Assembly (NCBI GenBank): GCA_017500745.1
Contig: JAFVYE010000131.1
Span: 1-6,175 of the forward strand
Direction: 5' to 3'
Origin: Clostridia bacterium
GTDB lineage: Bacteria > Bacillota > Clostridia > Christensenellales > CAG-917
DNA length: 6,175 nt
Part shown: piece after piece, positions 5,603 through 6,175 of the stretch
Layout of the letters: every line of letters starts with the position of its first letter
Position numbering within the stretch: the first letter of the stretch is position 1
The notes under the pieces: model-generated
The model's database searches: none
What the model was told of the DNA's origin: nothing
Seen by the model: the letters and a program-made list of their open reading frames with translations, nothing else
Position numbers and translations under genes: made by a program

Positions 5603-6175
5603 AAACAATCTTTGAAATCTCAAAGGAAGGCAAGAGAGCAGTCACCTTTGCACCCCTTGGTGTAGAAGAACATACCCTTGAAAGTAGCGCAACCAGAAAG
5701 ACAGACTTGGTGCTTCCTTCAGTCAGCGAGGTTGACCTCGTCCGCCACTACACAGCCCTTTCAAAGAGGGCCTTTGGCGTTGATGACGGCTTTTATCCCC
5801 TTGGCAGTTGCACCATGAAATACAACCCCAAGATCAATGAGGAAGTGGCATCCTTTGAGGGCTTTGCAGGCGTGCATCCTCGCCAAGATGTCAGCACAAT
5901 CCAAGGTTCACTTGCACTTATGGACACTTTAAGTGCCTATCTTGCAGAAATCACAGGTATGGATGCGGTCACGCTTCAACCCTGCGCAGGTGCTCATGGC
6001 GAGTATCTTGGGCTTCAACTCATCAAAAAATATCATCTTATGCGTGGGGACACAGCTCGCACCAAAATCATCGTGCCCGACAGCGCCCACGGCACAAATC
6101 CTGCCTCTGCATCTATGGCCGGATTTGACATTGTGGCAGTCAAGTCAAACGATGAAAAGGGTGTTGACCTTGACG
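5599..6175 (+). CDS. gcvPB: Glycine dehydrogenase (decarboxylating) subunit 2 (P-protein beta half), 3' partial
   Basis: It is the C-terminal, PLP-carrying half of P-protein and pairs with GcvPA. The frame is open from ATG5599 to the window edge, giving 192 of about 480-490 residues. Visible motifs: the N-terminal [19 protein letters not shown] (39-57), [16 protein letters not shown] (65-80), HPRQD (93-97), QGSLALM (102-108), [14 protein letters not shown] (126-139) and [16 protein letters not shown] (161-176). The Schiff-base lysine would lie downstream, beyond the window. The ribosome binding site GGAGG (5588-5592) is inside the end of gcvPA, six bases before the ATG, and the stop and start overlap by 4 nt. 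No frameshift or early stop is visible in the available part. Confidence 0.95.
   Translation, partial: MKTIFEISKEGKRAVTFAPLGVEEHTLESSATRKTDLVLPSVSEVDLVRHYTALSKRAFGVDDGFYPLGSCTMKYNPKINEEVASFEGFAGVHPRQDVSTIQGSLALMDTLSAYLAEITGMDAVTLQPCAGAHGEYLGLQLIKKYHLMRGDTARTKIIVPDSAHGTNPASASMAGFDIVAVKSNDEKGVDLD

Noticed and set aside
1..6175. CRISPR array, insertion sequence, tRNA or rRNA, prophage or defence genes
   Set aside because: No spaced direct repeats, transposase or integrase motifs, terminal inverted repeats, or tRNA/rRNA-like sequences were seen; the window is filled by a metabolic operon and one partial gene.

Overview
The window holds a glycine-cleavage operon on the + strand, together with the 3' end of an unrelated upstream gene. 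The order is lplA (lipoate-protein ligase), lpdA (dihydrolipoyl dehydrogenase, L-protein), gcvT (T-protein), gcvH (H-protein), gcvPA and gcvPB (the two halves of P-protein); gcvPB runs off the right edge. A P-protein split into two subunits, purine-rich Shine-Dalgarno sites, short intergenic gaps and moderate GC with many AAG, CTT and GAC codons suggest an anaerobic Bacillota/Clostridia-like bacterium. This placement is an inference from style and gene order; no marker gene is present.

Layout: positions 2-265 are the C-terminal end of a protein with an Ala-Pro repeat that I cannot identify. Positions 266-433 are non-coding and hold three stem-loops, the last of which (363-386) is a canonical intrinsic terminator. 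Positions 434-462 form a strong sigma70-type promoter, TTGAAA, 17 bp, TATACT with an extended -10 TG. A perfect 7-bp dyad fills its spacer and looks like an operator. The expected transcription start falls on the A of the lplA ATG at 469, there is no Shine-Dalgarno site, and an in-frame stop lies at 454-456, so lplA may be translated from a leaderless mRNA. The remaining genes follow with overlaps (lplA/lpdA 11 nt, gcvPA/gcvPB 4 nt) or short gaps (29, 96 and 43 nt), each with a good Shine-Dalgarno site.

How the genes work together: LplA attaches lipoate to Lys58 of GcvH. GcvPA/GcvPB decarboxylate glycine and load the aminomethyl group onto the lipoyl arm. GcvT releases ammonia and passes the one-carbon unit to tetrahydrofolate. 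LpdA reoxidises the dihydrolipoyl arm with NAD+. The operon therefore carries the whole cycle plus the enzyme that activates its swinging arm.

The coding content is ordinary; I do not see an undescribed biological system. The points worth a second look are regulatory (leaderless start, spacer operator, no recognisable glycine riboswitch, structured RNA at 322-386, structured gcvT-gcvH gap) and one protein detail (a shortened interface region in LpdA).
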